A stretch of 64,000 nucleotides of DNA, from NCBI RefSeq assembly GCF_000152805.1, contig NZ_CH902578.1:261173-325172 (forward strand). The letters are read 5' to 3'. Origin of the DNA: Maritimibacter alkaliphilus HTCC2654. Lineage in GTDB: Bacteria; Pseudomonadota; Alphaproteobacteria; Rhodobacterales; Rhodobacteraceae. The translations under genes were made by a program, and so were the position numbers. The notes beneath the pieces are model-generated. The model was given only the letters and a program-made list of their open reading frames with translations. It made no database searches and had not been told where the DNA came from. The first letter of the stretch is position 1. The number at the start of each line of letters is the position of its first letter. Shown here piece after piece: positions 27,609 through 35,990 of this stretch.

Positions 27609-28390
27609 GCCAGCGCGCGCTCCAACTCGGACAGGGCGTCATGCGCGGTCAGATCGGCGCGCATGGGCGTGACGGAAATATAGCCGTCGAGGTTCAGCGC
27701 GGCATCGGTGCCGGGGGCCGTCGGCTTGTGCTGCGGCCCGCCCTTGATCCAGATGAACCGGCGGCCCGAGGGTGAGGTGGTCGGCTCGGTGCCGAAGAAC
27801 GTATCCTCGCGCCAGCCCTGAGCGCCGGCTCGCATCCCCCGAACGGCAGAGGCGGGAACGGGCGGAAAATTCACGTTGTAGAACAGACGGTAGTCGGCGG
27901 TTTCCTGCCAAGGGGCGCGCTCGATCAGGGTGCGGACCGTGTCGGCGCCGTGCGCGGCAGCCGCTTCGAACAGGTTGTCGAGCGCGTAGTTCTCGGGCCC
28001 GATGAATTGCGAAAGCGCAATCGCGGGGAGGCCTTGAAGCGCGGCTTCCATCGCGCCGCCGATGGTGCCGGAATACAGCGCGTTCTCGGCGGCGTTGTTG
28101 CCCCGGTTCACGCCAGAAAGCACCAGATCAGGCGGTTCGGGCAGGATGTCCCCGATGCCTGCGAGCACGCAATCGGCCGGGCTGCCTTCGGCCGCGAACC
28201 GGCGCGGGCCAAGCTCGGCCACCATCATGGGGCGCGAGTAGCTGATGCAGTGGCCGACGCCGGATTGCTCGAAGGCAGGGGCGACCACCCAGACCTCGCC
28301 ATCGGGGCCTGCGACCTCTGCTGCAATCGCCTCCAGCACCTTCAGCCCCGGTGCGTTGATGCCGTCGTCGTTGGTGACCAGAATGCGCAT
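27605..28390 (-). CDS. surE: 5'/3'-nucleotidase SurE
   Basis: A 261-residue metal-dependent phosphatase of nucleoside monophosphates. The metal site is visible in [15 protein letters not shown] (Asp8, Asp9), a conserved Ser in FEQSGVGH near residue 42, and Asn in [18 protein letters not shown] near 95. It is first of the surE-pcm-nlpD block; translation of pcm starts inside its stop. Confidence 0.95.
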   Translation of the reverse strand: MRILVTNDDGINAPGLKVLEAIAAEVAGPDGEVWVVAPAFEQSGVGHCISYSRPMMVAELGPRRFAAEGSPADCVLAGIGDILPEPPDLVLSGVNRGNNAAENALYSGTIGGAMEAALQGLPAIALSQFIGPENYALDNLFEAAAAHGADTVRTLIERAPWQETADYRLFYNVNFPPVPASAVRGMRAGAQGWREDTFFGTEPTTSPSGRRFIWIKGGPQHKPTAPGTDAALNLDGYISVTPMRADLTAHDALSELERALA

Positions 28391-28461
28391 GTTTACCCCA
28401 CAGCTTTCCCTTTCAATACGGGAGCCTGTGGGGGCTCACAAGCGGCCCGGACGGCGCGCCG

Positions 28462-29112
28462 TCAACCGATGAGTTCGGGCAACAGCCGTTTCGCCTCATC
28501 CCACGGGCTGACCAGCGTTTCACGGTTCTCGCCGGGGTGGAAACGGGCGCGCATGGCGGTGGCGAGCGGCCGGGGCGTCACGATGCGCACCTTCGGCCCG
28601 ATCTTCGCGGTCTCGGTCTGCCAGCTTTTCGCCAGCGCCATCTGCCCGGCCTTTGTCGCGCCGTAGGCGCCGAAGAACGCCTCGCCCGCGTGATCGTCGT
28701 GAAAGAACGCGGCGGTCCCGACAGAGCCCAAAAGGGGAGCCACGTAGGCGATCAGGCGCGCCACGGCGTCGAGGTTGACGGCGACGGATTTGGCCCAGTC
28801 CTTTTCCGCCAGCGCGACGTGATCGGTGGGCATGAGTTGCTGCGCCTCGATCGCGGTATGTGCCCAGATGTCGACCTTGCCCCAGCGGTCGTGGGTCGCG
28901 CGGCAAAGCTGGGCCATGGCGTCGGCGTTCGTGATGTCCATCGGGGCGAGCGTCGCCTCGCCGCCGACCGCCTTGATCCGGTCGTCGACCTCTTCCAACG
29001 CGCCGGTGGTGCGGGCCACGGCCACGATGTGATGCGTCGGGGCCAGTTCGACGGCCAGCGCCGCGCCAAGGCCGCGCGAGGCGCCGGTGATGAGGGCGAT
29101 CTTATCGGGCAT
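28462..29112 (-). CDS. Short-chain dehydrogenase/reductase family protein lacking the usual catalytic Ser
   Basis: A 216-residue Rossmann-fold protein. TGASRGLG (9-16) binds NAD(P), and Tyr150-x3-Lys154 in AYGATK is the SDR pair. The catalytic Ser, normally 13 residues before Tyr, is replaced by an AFFHDDH stretch (about 135-141), so normal dehydrogenase activity is doubtful. The substrate is unknown. It is separate from surE by 71 bp and on the same strand. Confidence 0.87.
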   Translation of the reverse strand: MPDKIALITGASRGLGAALAVELAPTHHIVAVARTTGALEEVDDRIKAVGGEATLAPMDITNADAMAQLCRATHDRWGKVDIWAHTAIEAQQLMPTDHVALAEKDWAKSVAVNLDAVARLIAYVAPLLGSVGTAAFFHDDHAGEAFFGAYGATKAGQMALAKSWQTETAKIGPKVRIVTPRPLATAMRARFHPGENRETLVSPWDEAKRLLPELIG

Positions 29113-29183
29113 GTTTCACTCCGCTTCGGGTCGGTCGCGGTATCTCAGACGTTGCGCGGCCTGTCCAGAGGCGCGGGGCCGGG

Positions 29184-29951
29184 TCAGAGCGGCGTGAAAA
29201 CGAACGTCGTCATCGGTCCTGCCGGGCTGGGCATCTGGATCACGAGGATGTCGTGCGTGCTGTTCAGCGCATAGGGGTATTCGCCGGGGATGAAGCCGAA
29301 GGGCGGACCGGCGGTGACGGTCGTGCTGGAGGCCGCGCCCGCGCAGGTCATCGTGGGTTTCTCCGCCGCCTCGCGGTCTGTGGACATCCTGAGGCGCAGG
29401 TTCACGCCAAGGATCGTGCCGATGTCGTCGACCACGTCGAGGTTCACGTCGCCGTCTTCGGTCATGGTCTCGGCTTCGGTCGGCGCGTAGGTGTCGAGGT
29501 CCACGTCATAGGCGACCGACAGAAGGCCGGGGACACGACCGGCGAATTGTGCCTCGCCGGGGCAGCCATGCGGCAGCGAGAGGTCGGGCGGCGGGGCGAT
29601 TTCGTGCTCCACGCCGTCGAGTTCCAGCAGCACGCTTTCGGTCATGGCGCCGTCGGGCAGGCGGGCGGGGGCGTAGTCCATCGCGAAGCTGCCGTCGCTG
29701 CCGATGGTCAGTTGCGCATCGACGACCGGAACGACCAGCGTTCGCGCCCCGTCGGTCATGCCGACCCGGATCAGGCGCCACTGGCCGGGCAGCGCGTTGT
29801 CGATGGGGGTGATCGCGTCCGACTGGAGCACCTGCGAACCCCAGGGTGTCGGGGTCATCGAAATATCGACCTCTTGCGCGGCGGCCAGAGCGGGTGCGGC
29901 GAACGCGGCACAGAAAATGAGCGGGCGCAAATGCGATACCTGAAAAATCAT
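29184..29951 (-). CDS. Secreted hypothetical protein
   Basis: A 255-residue protein with a signal peptide (hydrophobic about 8-25, cleavage near ALAAAQE). The mature part is beta-rich, with WRLIRVGMTDGARTL near the start and two cysteines (HGCPGE and MTCAGA). No family is recognised; a META/HslJ-like heat-resistance fold is conceivable from the opening, but I cannot support it. The ATG at 29949-29951 is chosen because the signal peptide begins there; an upstream GTG is weaker. Confidence 0.75.
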   Translation of the reverse strand: MIFQVSHLRPLIFCAAFAAPALAAAQEVDISMTPTPWGSQVLQSDAITPIDNALPGQWRLIRVGMTDGARTLVVPVVDAQLTIGSDGSFAMDYAPARLPDGAMTESVLLELDGVEHEIAPPPDLSLPHGCPGEAQFAGRVPGLLSVAYDVDLDTYAPTEAETMTEDGDVNLDVVDDIGTILGVNLRLRMSTDREAAEKPTMTCAGAASSTTVTAGPPFGFIPGEYPYALNSTHDILVIQMPSPAGPMTTFVFTPL

Positions 29952-29969
29952 GGCGCACCGTGCCACGGT

Positions 29970-30335
29970 TCAGCCGATTTCGTCCAGCCTGCGCCGGATG
30001 ATCTCATCCAGAACCCAGTCGGGGGGCGGCGTGTCGGGGCGAAAGGTGATGCCGGATTTCGAATGCGCGATGCCCTCGGCGCGCAGGCGGTCAGCGATCT
30101 TCGGCACGACGGTCCCGCAATGGGGATACAGGCCGATGTGTTTCGCGAACCCCGCCATCCCGGCGGCCATCTTGGTGCCCTTGGGGGCCTTCACGCGCCA
30201 GCCGGGCATGGCGTAGCTAATGACCCGCTCGACATCGGCTGGCAGCCGCGCCTCGATCCGCTTCGCCAAATCGTCCAGCGCCGCGCGAAACTCGTCGGGC
30301 TGTTGGGCAATGTAGGGCGCGAAAGGGTCCGTCAT
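29970..30335 (-). CDS. DUF1801 / YdhG-like protein
   Basis: A 121-residue protein with the DUF1801 pattern: Y-x10-R helix at the start, VISYAMPGWRVK near 38-49, a hydrophobic core and HIGLYPHCG near 66-74. Related proteins include an iron-chaperone-like protein in Bacillus; the function is not settled. The ATG at 30333-30335 is chosen to begin at the domain. It is a single gene or loosely joined to its neighbours. Confidence 0.82.
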   Translation of the reverse strand: MTDPFAPYIAQQPDEFRAALDDLAKRIEARLPADVERVISYAMPGWRVKAPKGTKMAAGMAGFAKHIGLYPHCGTVVPKIADRLRAEGIAHSKSGITFRPDTPPPDWVLDEIIRRRLDEIG

Positions 30336-30373
30336 GGCCGGATCATGCGGCGGGGCACATGATCCGTCCAGCG

Positions 30374-30661
30374 TCATCCGACCGGGATCGGCGGGATGAA
30401 GATCGAATTGCCGTTCGACCGTGTGACCACGACGCCCGCCTCGGAAATCTCGTAGATGCGGCCGATCTGGCTCTGGTCGCCGGTCTTGACCCGCAGGATG
30501 TTGCCCCGCGTCATCCGAAACAGCGCCGTCATGTCGTCGGGCTTGCCCATGATCCCGACCAGCTGCACCTGATCGAGCCTGATTTCGTCACGCTTCGTCG
30601 CATTCAGCGAGACGATCGGACTTGTCCCGTTCCCCACCGGGAACGCGCCTGATTCTGCCAT
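30374..30661 (-). CDS. Small protein of unknown function, weakly PilP-like
   Basis: A 95-residue soluble protein without signal peptide. The C-terminal half has a strand-rich pattern (NILRVKTGDQ, then IGRIYEISEAGVVV) somewhat like the beta domain of PilP-type proteins. No pilus genes are near, so I do not assign that role. A good AGGTG lies before the ATG. It stands between purF and the DUF1801 gene on the same strand. Confidence 0.75.
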   Translation of the reverse strand: MAESGAFPVGNGTSPIVSLNATKRDEIRLDQVQLVGIMGKPDDMTALFRMTRGNILRVKTGDQSQIGRIYEISEAGVVVTRSNGNSIFIPPIPVG

Positions 30662-30798
30662 GTTGTCACCTCTGGTTTCGCGAGGGAGTGGGCCTCGCTC
30701 AAAACTAGCGGCTGGCGGTAAACAACAGGTTCATTTCCGGGGAAAGGGGGGTGGCCGGGCATGGGCCGGGAAGCGCCGAACGGCATGCTGCAATGCGG

Positions 30799-30837
30799 CA
30801 AAAACACGCCGATCGCCTTGTTTTGCGGGCCTCGGCG
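30799..30837 (-). terminator. Possible terminator of the cvpA-purF operon
   Basis: On the minus strand CGCCGA and TCGGCG (30807-30812 with 30832-30837 on the plus strand) pair around a 19-base loop, followed by TGTTTTTG. The long loop makes this a moderate call. Confidence 0.45.
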
Positions 30838-30851
30838 CGGCTGTAGCGGCG

Positions 30852-32357
30852 TTATTCCGCCGCTGTCTTGAGCTCGAAACCCTTGGCGACCATGTCGCGC
30901 GGGGCCACCGGGTATTCACCCGAGAAGCAGGCGTCGCAATAGGCGGGAGACTTGGGGTCGCGACCCGCGGCCACACCCACGGCGCGATACAGCCCGTCAA
31001 GCGAGATGAACCTGAGGCTGTCCACCCCAAGGTGTTCGCACATCTCGTCTTCGCTCATGTTCGCGGCGAGCAGCTTGTCGCGCTCCGGCGTGTCCACGCC
31101 GTAGAAGCACGGCCAAGCGGTCGGTGGGGAGGCGATGCGGAAATGCACCTCCTTCGCGCCGGCGTCGAGGATCATGTCCTTGATCTTGCGCGACGTCGTG
31201 CCGCGCACCACCGAGTCGTCCACGAGGATCACGCGTTTGCCCTCGATCAGCGCCCGGTTCACGTTCAGCTTCAGCCGCACGCCCATGTTGCGGATCTGCT
31301 CGGTCGGTTCGATGAAGGTCCGGCCCATGTATTGATTGCGGGTGATGCCCAGTCCGAACTCGATCCCGCTTTCGGCGGCGAAACCGATGGCCGCGGGCGT
31401 GCCCGAATCCGGCACGGGGCAGACGAGGTCGGCATCGACCGGGTTCTCACGGGCAAGCTCCACACCGATCTGGCGGCGGGTCTCATAGACCGAGCGGCCG
31501 CCGATGATCGAATCGGGACGCGAGAAATAGACGTGTTCGAAAATGCAGAAGCGCGACTTCTGCGGGCGGAACGGCTGGCGGCTTTCGACGCCCTTGTCGG
31601 TGATGACCACCATCTCGCCCGGCTCGATTTCGCGCACGAACTTGGCGCCGATGATGTCGAGCGCACAGGTCTCCGACGACAGCACCCAGCCGTCGCCCAA
31701 CTGGCCGAGCACCAGAGGCCGCACGCCCAGCGGGTCACGCACGCCGATGAGCTTGGTGCGCGTCATGGCGACGACCGAGAAAGCGCCTTCGACCCGGCGC
31801 AGCGCGTCTTCAAGCCGTTCGGCGGCCTGCTTCTGCAAGGACCGCGCCATCAGGTGAATGATGCATTCGGAATCGCTCGACGACTGGAAGATCGAGCCGC
31901 GCTCGATCAGTTCGCGCCTCAGCTCTTCGGCATTCGTGATGTTGCCGTTGTGCGCGATGGCCGCGCCGCCCATGGAAAACTCGCCGAAGAACGGCTGCAC
32001 GTCGCGGATCGCCGCGCCCTTGGACCCGGCGGTGGAATAGCGCACGTGGCCGATCGACAGCGGCCCCGGCAGCGTTTCCATCAGCGATTGCTTGGTGAAG
32101 TTGTCGCGCACGTAGCCGAAGCGGCGGGCCGAGTTGAACCCGTGTTCGGGGTGATAGGCGACGATACCGCCCGCTTCTTGCCCGCGATGTTGCAGGGCAT
32201 GCAGCCCGAGGGCCACGAAGTTGGCCGCATCCGAGAGGCCGATGACGCCGAAAACGCCGCATTCCTCTTTCAGCTTGTCCTCGTCGCCGGAGGCGCGGAT
32301 GGCGTCAAAGTCGAAGGGGTGCGCGGGCGGCATGGCGGGCTGGCGAGCAGCAGACAT
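30852..32357 (-). CDS. purF: Amidophosphoribosyltransferase
   Basis: A 501-residue enzyme that makes phosphoribosylamine from PRPP and glutamine, the first committed step of purine synthesis. A 32-residue leader precedes Cys33 (EECGVFGV), which would be the N-terminal nucleophile after cleavage. The PRPP loop VILVDDSVVRGTTS lies near residue 375. The start has a weak ribosome binding site; a second ATG eight codons on is possible. cvpA sits 106 bp upstream on the same strand, the order known in E. coli, and a hairpin occupies the gap. Confidence 0.95.
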   Translation of the reverse strand: MSAARQPAMPPAHPFDFDAIRASGDEDKLKEECGVFGVIGLSDAANFVALGLHALQHRGQEAGGIVAYHPEHGFNSARRFGYVRDNFTKQSLMETLPGPLSIGHVRYSTAGSKGAAIRDVQPFFGEFSMGGAAIAHNGNITNAEELRRELIERGSIFQSSSDSECIIHLMARSLQKQAAERLEDALRRVEGAFSVVAMTRTKLIGVRDPLGVRPLVLGQLGDGWVLSSETCALDIIGAKFVREIEPGEMVVITDKGVESRQPFRPQKSRFCIFEHVYFSRPDSIIGGRSVYETRRQIGVELARENPVDADLVCPVPDSGTPAAIGFAAESGIEFGLGITRNQYMGRTFIEPTEQIRNMGVRLKLNVNRALIEGKRVILVDDSVVRGTTSRKIKDMILDAGAKEVHFRIASPPTAWPCFYGVDTPERDKLLAANMSEDEMCEHLGVDSLRFISLDGLYRAVGVAAGRDPKSPAYCDACFSGEYPVAPRDMVAKGFELKTAAE

Positions 32358-32388
32358 GAGCAGCTTGTCCGAATCCGGTGGCAGGATG

Positions 32389-32409
32389 GCCCCTGCATAG
32401 AGCAGGGGC
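32389..32409 (-). promoter_or_regulatory. Hairpin in the cvpA-purF gap
   Basis: GCCCCTGC (32389-32396) and GCAGGGGC (32402-32409) form an 8-bp perfect stem 32 bp upstream of purF. No T tract follows, so simple termination is unlikely. It may be a PurR-like operator substitute, an attenuation element or a message-stability stem. Confidence 0.4.
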
Positions 32410-32463
32410 TGGCCCGTGTCACGGGTCGCTGCGCGGTTTGTAATGATATTATGTAAGCGAGGC

Positions 32464-33045
32464 TTACTCGGTCGGCGTGGTCGAGGGCGTGCCCGAGGTG
32501 CAGGTGGACACCAGTTCCTCGTACCGGGCCACGATCCAGCCCGGTGCATCGTCCGGGATCTGCTCGTCGAGGTTGTCGGTCGTGCGCGCGAACACCTTGG
32601 CGGTGCGCGAATTGTCGACCGCGGCCACCGTGTCGGCGGTCACCACGTTGTCGTAGACGATCAGCGCGATCGCGACGAGGAGGATGCCGCGCAGAACTCC
32701 GAAGACGAAGCCAAGGGCCTGATCCGCACCGCCCAAGGCCGACCGCTGGATGACGCTGGAAAACAGCGGCGTGAACAGGGACACGACCACCAGCGCAAGC
32801 GCCAGAACGGCGGCGAAAGACGCGATCACGGACAGTTCGCAACTGTCGGCGATGAAGTCGCGCAGAACCGGGATTTCCTTGATGAGCGGCACGAAACGGG
32901 GCGCGAAGAGATAGGCGATGACGGCGGCGGCGACCCAGCCGACGATGGCCATGCCCTCGCGCACGAAGCCGCGGGAATAGGCGAGGATGGCCGAGACGAG
33001 AATGACCAGCGCGACGACACCGTCGACAATCGTGAACCCGTCCAT
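32464..33045 (-). CDS. cvpA: CvpA family membrane protein
   Basis: A 193-residue inner-membrane protein with four hydrophobic helices (about 5-22, 28-48, 70-92 and 108-128) and a polar C-terminal tail. YSRGFVREGMAIVGW is the typical CvpA motif. In E. coli it is needed for colicin V production; its normal role is linked to envelope tolerance. GAGGGACGG precedes the ATG. radA lies 25 bp upstream and purF downstream on the same strand, so radA-cvpA-purF is a likely unit. Confidence 0.92.
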   Translation of the reverse strand: MDGFTIVDGVVALVILVSAILAYSRGFVREGMAIVGWVAAAVIAYLFAPRFVPLIKEIPVLRDFIADSCELSVIASFAAVLALALVVVSLFTPLFSSVIQRSALGGADQALGFVFGVLRGILLVAIALIVYDNVVTADTVAAVDNSRTAKVFARTTDNLDEQIPDDAPGWIVARYEELVSTCTSGTPSTTPTE

Positions 33046-33070
33046 CTATCCGTCCCTCTACAAGTGGCGC

Positions 33071-34438
33071 TCATCCGGCGCCGAACATATCCCCGACAAA
33101 CCCGGCAAGGCCCGCGTAAGACTTGAGCGCCAGCCCCGGTTTTTCACCGGCCTTGGATCGTGCGGGCGCGATGGCCGTTGTGAAACCAAGTTTTTGCGCC
33201 TCTTTCAACCTGTTTTCGGTCTGGCCGACGGGGCGTAAGGCCCCGGACAGCGAGATTTCACCGAAAACGACGGTATCGCGCGGGATCGCAACATCCTCGC
33301 GCGCCGACAGCAGCGCGCAGGCGACGGCCAGATCGGCCGCCGGTTCGGACACGCGCATCCCGCCGGCCACGTTCAGATAGACGTCGAGCCCGGCGAAGGG
33401 GATGCCGCAGCGCGCCTCGAGCACGGCGAGGATCATGGCGAGCCGGCCGCCGTCCCAGCCCAACACGCTTCGGCGCGGCTGGCTGAGGGGCGAGGGCGCG
33501 ACGAGGCACTGGAACTCGACCAGCACGGGGCGCGTGCCCTCGATGCCCGCGAAGACGGTCGCGCCCGGCGCCGGGTCTTCACGATCCGACAGAAACAGGG
33601 CCGAAGGGTTGGCGACCTCCGACAGCCCGCCCCCCGTCATCTCGAACACCCCGATCTCGTCCGCCGGGCCGAAGCGGTTCTTGACCGCGCGCAGAATGCG
33701 GAACTGATGCCCGCGCTCGCCCTCGAAATAGAGGACCGTATCGACCATGTGCTCGACCACGCGGGGTCCGGCGATCTGGCCTTCCTTGGTGACGTGGCCC
33801 ACTAGGATCACCGCCATGCCGCGCCGCTTGGCGAAGGTGACCAGCTCATGCGCGGCGGCGCGCACCTGACTTACGCTGCCCGGTGCGCTGTCGACATTGT
33901 CGGCCCACATGGTCTGGATCGAATCGATGATCGCCAGACCGGGACGCTCCTCCTCCAGCGTGGTCAGGATGTCGCGCAGATTGGTCTCGGCGGCGAGCTT
34001 CACGGGCGCATCGGCCAGCCCAAGCCGCTGGGCGCGCATCCGCACCTGCGCGCTGGCTTCCTCGCCCGACACGTAAAGCGTCTTCAGCCCCTGGCGCGCG
34101 AAATGCGCGGCGGCCTGCAACAGAAGCGTCGATTTCCCGATCCCCGGATCGCCGCCGACCAGCACCGCACTCGCCGGCACCAGCCCGCCCCCCAGAACCC
34201 GGTCGAACTCCGCCACACCGGAGACGGTGCGCGGTGGCGGGCTTTCGGTCGAGGCGAGATCGGTCAGCGCCACCGCCCGGCCGCGCGCGGCCCCGAGTGA
34301 CTTGGACGCAGGCCCCGCCGACAGCGGCTTTTCCTCGACGATGGTGTTCCACTCGCCGCAGGATTCGCAGCGCCCCGACCACTTGGACGTGGATGCACCA
34401 CAGCTCTGACAGACGAAGGACGCGGAGGATTTTGCCAT
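33071..34438 (-). CDS. radA: DNA repair protein RadA
   Basis: A 455-residue RecA-like helicase that aids branch migration in recombination. The parts in order are a four-cysteine zinc finger (Cys10, Cys13, Cys24, Cys27), Walker A GGDPGIGKS at 95-103, the RadA motif KNRFG near residue 250, and a Lon-like C-terminal domain. Length and motifs are standard. Confidence 0.96.
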   Translation of the reverse strand: MAKSSASFVCQSCGASTSKWSGRCESCGEWNTIVEEKPLSAGPASKSLGAARGRAVALTDLASTESPPPRTVSGVAEFDRVLGGGLVPASAVLVGGDPGIGKSTLLLQAAAHFARQGLKTLYVSGEEASAQVRMRAQRLGLADAPVKLAAETNLRDILTTLEEERPGLAIIDSIQTMWADNVDSAPGSVSQVRAAAHELVTFAKRRGMAVILVGHVTKEGQIAGPRVVEHMVDTVLYFEGERGHQFRILRAVKNRFGPADEIGVFEMTGGGLSEVANPSALFLSDREDPAPGATVFAGIEGTRPVLVEFQCLVAPSPLSQPRRSVLGWDGGRLAMILAVLEARCGIPFAGLDVYLNVAGGMRVSEPAADLAVACALLSAREDVAIPRDTVVFGEISLSGALRPVGQTENRLKEAQKLGFTTAIAPARSKAGEKPGLALKSYAGLAGFVGDMFGAG

Positions 34439-34485
34439 GACGCCTTGTGCCTCGCGCCGCCCCGCGAGGCAAGCGCCCGACCGTC

Positions 34486-34567
34486 CTCTTTCCGGTCCGA
34501 AATATCCCGGGGAGCGCGAGGGGCAGCGCCCCTCGCACGAGTCGTGGCGGCTTTAGCCGCCGCGAAA
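34486..34567 (+). repeat. Dispersed intergenic repeat, copy D
   Basis: Between the pqiA-like gene end and the radA start. It opens with TTTCCGGTCCGAAATATCCC, followed by hairpin GCGAGGGG-CAG-CGCCCCTCGC, then hairpin GGCGGC-TTTA-GCCGCC, and ends in GCGAAA. Unlike copies B, C and E it is not in a convergent gap, but it still lies at a gene 3' end. Confidence 0.75.
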
Positions 34568-34568
34568 T

Positions 34569-35006
34569 TCAGTCACGCTTGCGCTCCATCAGGGTGACGA
34601 GCAACGAGGCCAGCACGCAGAAGGTGAACAGATACAGCCCCCATCCCACCTCGACCCGCGTCATCGCCACGCCCTTGATGATGACCACGTAGAGCGCCAT
34701 CAGGAAAATGTCGGCCATGGCGAGGCGGCCGAGAAATCCGAACACCGGCTTCGCGCGGTCGCCGATCCTGCCGAACTGGATCAGCGCCATGCCGACCACT
34801 TTCACCGCCGGGGCCACGATCGCGAAGAGGAACACGATGAGCGCGAGGAACAGGTCCTCCTCGACAAGGGCCGCGAGGCCCGAGATGACGCTCACCTCCT
34901 TCAATCCCAGGAGCGGCAGGTTCAGTCCGGCTCGCAACAGCGGGGCGACCCACGCGAGGGGGAAGAGCACGATCAGGGACAGGTTGAGATACCGAAGCCA
35001 CGCCAT
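34569..35006 (-). CDS. PqiA-like membrane protein (paraquat-inducible protein A family)
   Basis: A 145-residue protein with four hydrophobic helices and the family core NLSLIVLFPLAWVAP / LVEEDLFLALIVFLFAIVAP. It equals about one half of E. coli PqiA and lacks the cysteine pairs. PqiA proteins work with MCE-type lipid transport across the envelope. It follows the coiled-coil paralog by 17 bp on the same strand, and Mla-like ABC genes are 2 kb upstream, so an envelope lipid theme is likely. Confidence 0.85.
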   Translation of the reverse strand: MAWLRYLNLSLIVLFPLAWVAPLLRAGLNLPLLGLKEVSVISGLAALVEEDLFLALIVFLFAIVAPAVKVVGMALIQFGRIGDRAKPVFGFLGRLAMADIFLMALYVVIIKGVAMTRVEVGWGLYLFTFCVLASLLVTLMERKRD

Positions 35007-35023
35007 CGGAATGATCTAGGCGC

Positions 35024-35830
35024 TCAGACCTCGGGTTTCGAGGGGCGGCGCGGGGTGACGGGCTGGCGAGCTTTCTGGGGCAGGGGGACGACTATCTGGT
35101 CGGGGTCCTCGACCTTGTCGTCCACCTCGAAGCCCAGCTCGGGCAGAAGCGACATCAGGTCGGCCTCCAGCGCCGCCAGTTGCTTGTCCACGACCCGCTC
35201 TTCGGTCTCGATCTGCTGCATCCAGTGGCGCAGGTCTTCCGTCGTCTTCTTCGCCAGCGCGATGTTTTCGAGGAATCTGTCCACCTCCTCCTGCCGCTGG
35301 CGCAGGAACCCGCGGGCGCGCTCGACCGAGGCGTCGGAATAGGTGCTGGCGAGATCGCGGGACGTGTGGCTCATCTGCGCGGCGAGGTCGAGGATATCTG
35401 GCTCCAGCGCGCCCAGATCCGGGTGGTCGCGCAGATGCCGGATGCGTTCGCGCACCGAATCGAACTCGCCGCCGATCCGGAACAGTTTCTTGCGGTCGGC
35501 CTCGTGGCTCGCGCGGTAGGCACGGGCCACGTCCTCCATCGAAATCGCGAAGTTCCGGTGGCTGTTTTCAAGCTGCATGATCCGGTGGTTGGCAGGCAGG
35601 TAGAACGCAAGCAGCACGAAAAGCACCGTGAGGCCGATCTGAAGGTATTTCCCGGCTTCGGCCAATTGCGTGCCGCCGAAACTCGCGTAGATCTCGACCC
35701 AGGGCAGTTGGCCCAGAAACGCCCCGGCCGTGGCGACGACAAGCGCCAGCGCGGCGACGGCGATCAGGACCATGACGATGACCTGCACCTGTCGCTGCGC
35801 GGCCGAAAATAGCCCCGTAACGGAATTCAT
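35024..35830 (-). CDS. Membrane-anchored coiled-coil protein of unknown function, paralog A
   Basis: A 268-residue protein. Two hydrophobic helices (about 16-40 and 62-82) are followed by a long helical, charged region (about 85-235) with strong coiled-coil character, and a basic Pro-rich tail. It shares its whole length, including YRASHEADR, HPDLGALEP, AAQMSHTSRD and FLRQRQEE, with the gene at 35991-36800. I do not recognise a family with a known function. Its closeness to pqiA- and mla-like genes suggests an envelope role. Confidence 0.83.
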   Translation of the reverse strand: MNSVTGLFSAAQRQVQVIVMVLIAVAALALVVATAGAFLGQLPWVEIYASFGGTQLAEAGKYLQIGLTVLFVLLAFYLPANHRIMQLENSHRNFAISMEDVARAYRASHEADRKKLFRIGGEFDSVRERIRHLRDHPDLGALEPDILDLAAQMSHTSRDLASTYSDASVERARGFLRQRQEEVDRFLENIALAKKTTEDLRHWMQQIETEERVVDKQLAALEADLMSLLPELGFEVDDKVEDPDQIVVPLPQKARQPVTPRRPSKPEV

Positions 35831-35927
35831 ACCTTTACCCCCAAGCGAAACGCCACCTAGCCCCCAAGGCAGGCTGCGCCGATAAAATCCAGCGTAAACA
35901 GAATGTTGGGGGATGATAAGCGGCTCA

Positions 35928-35965
35928 ATGAAAAACAGTGGCGCCGATGGGACACCACTGTTTCA
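35928..35965 (-). terminator. Terminator after coiled-coil paralog B
   Basis: AAACAGTGG (35933-35941) pairs with CCACTGTTT (35955-35963). On the minus strand the stem runs into TTTTTCATT. It implies that paralog A, just downstream, has its own promoter. Confidence 0.75.
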
Positions 35966-35990
35966 TGTTTCGCGACAATTGTCGCCGGTG

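Noticed and set aside
30374-30661. Type IV pilus PilP gene
   Set aside because: The likeness covers a short beta region only, there is no lipoprotein signal and no other pilus gene is near.
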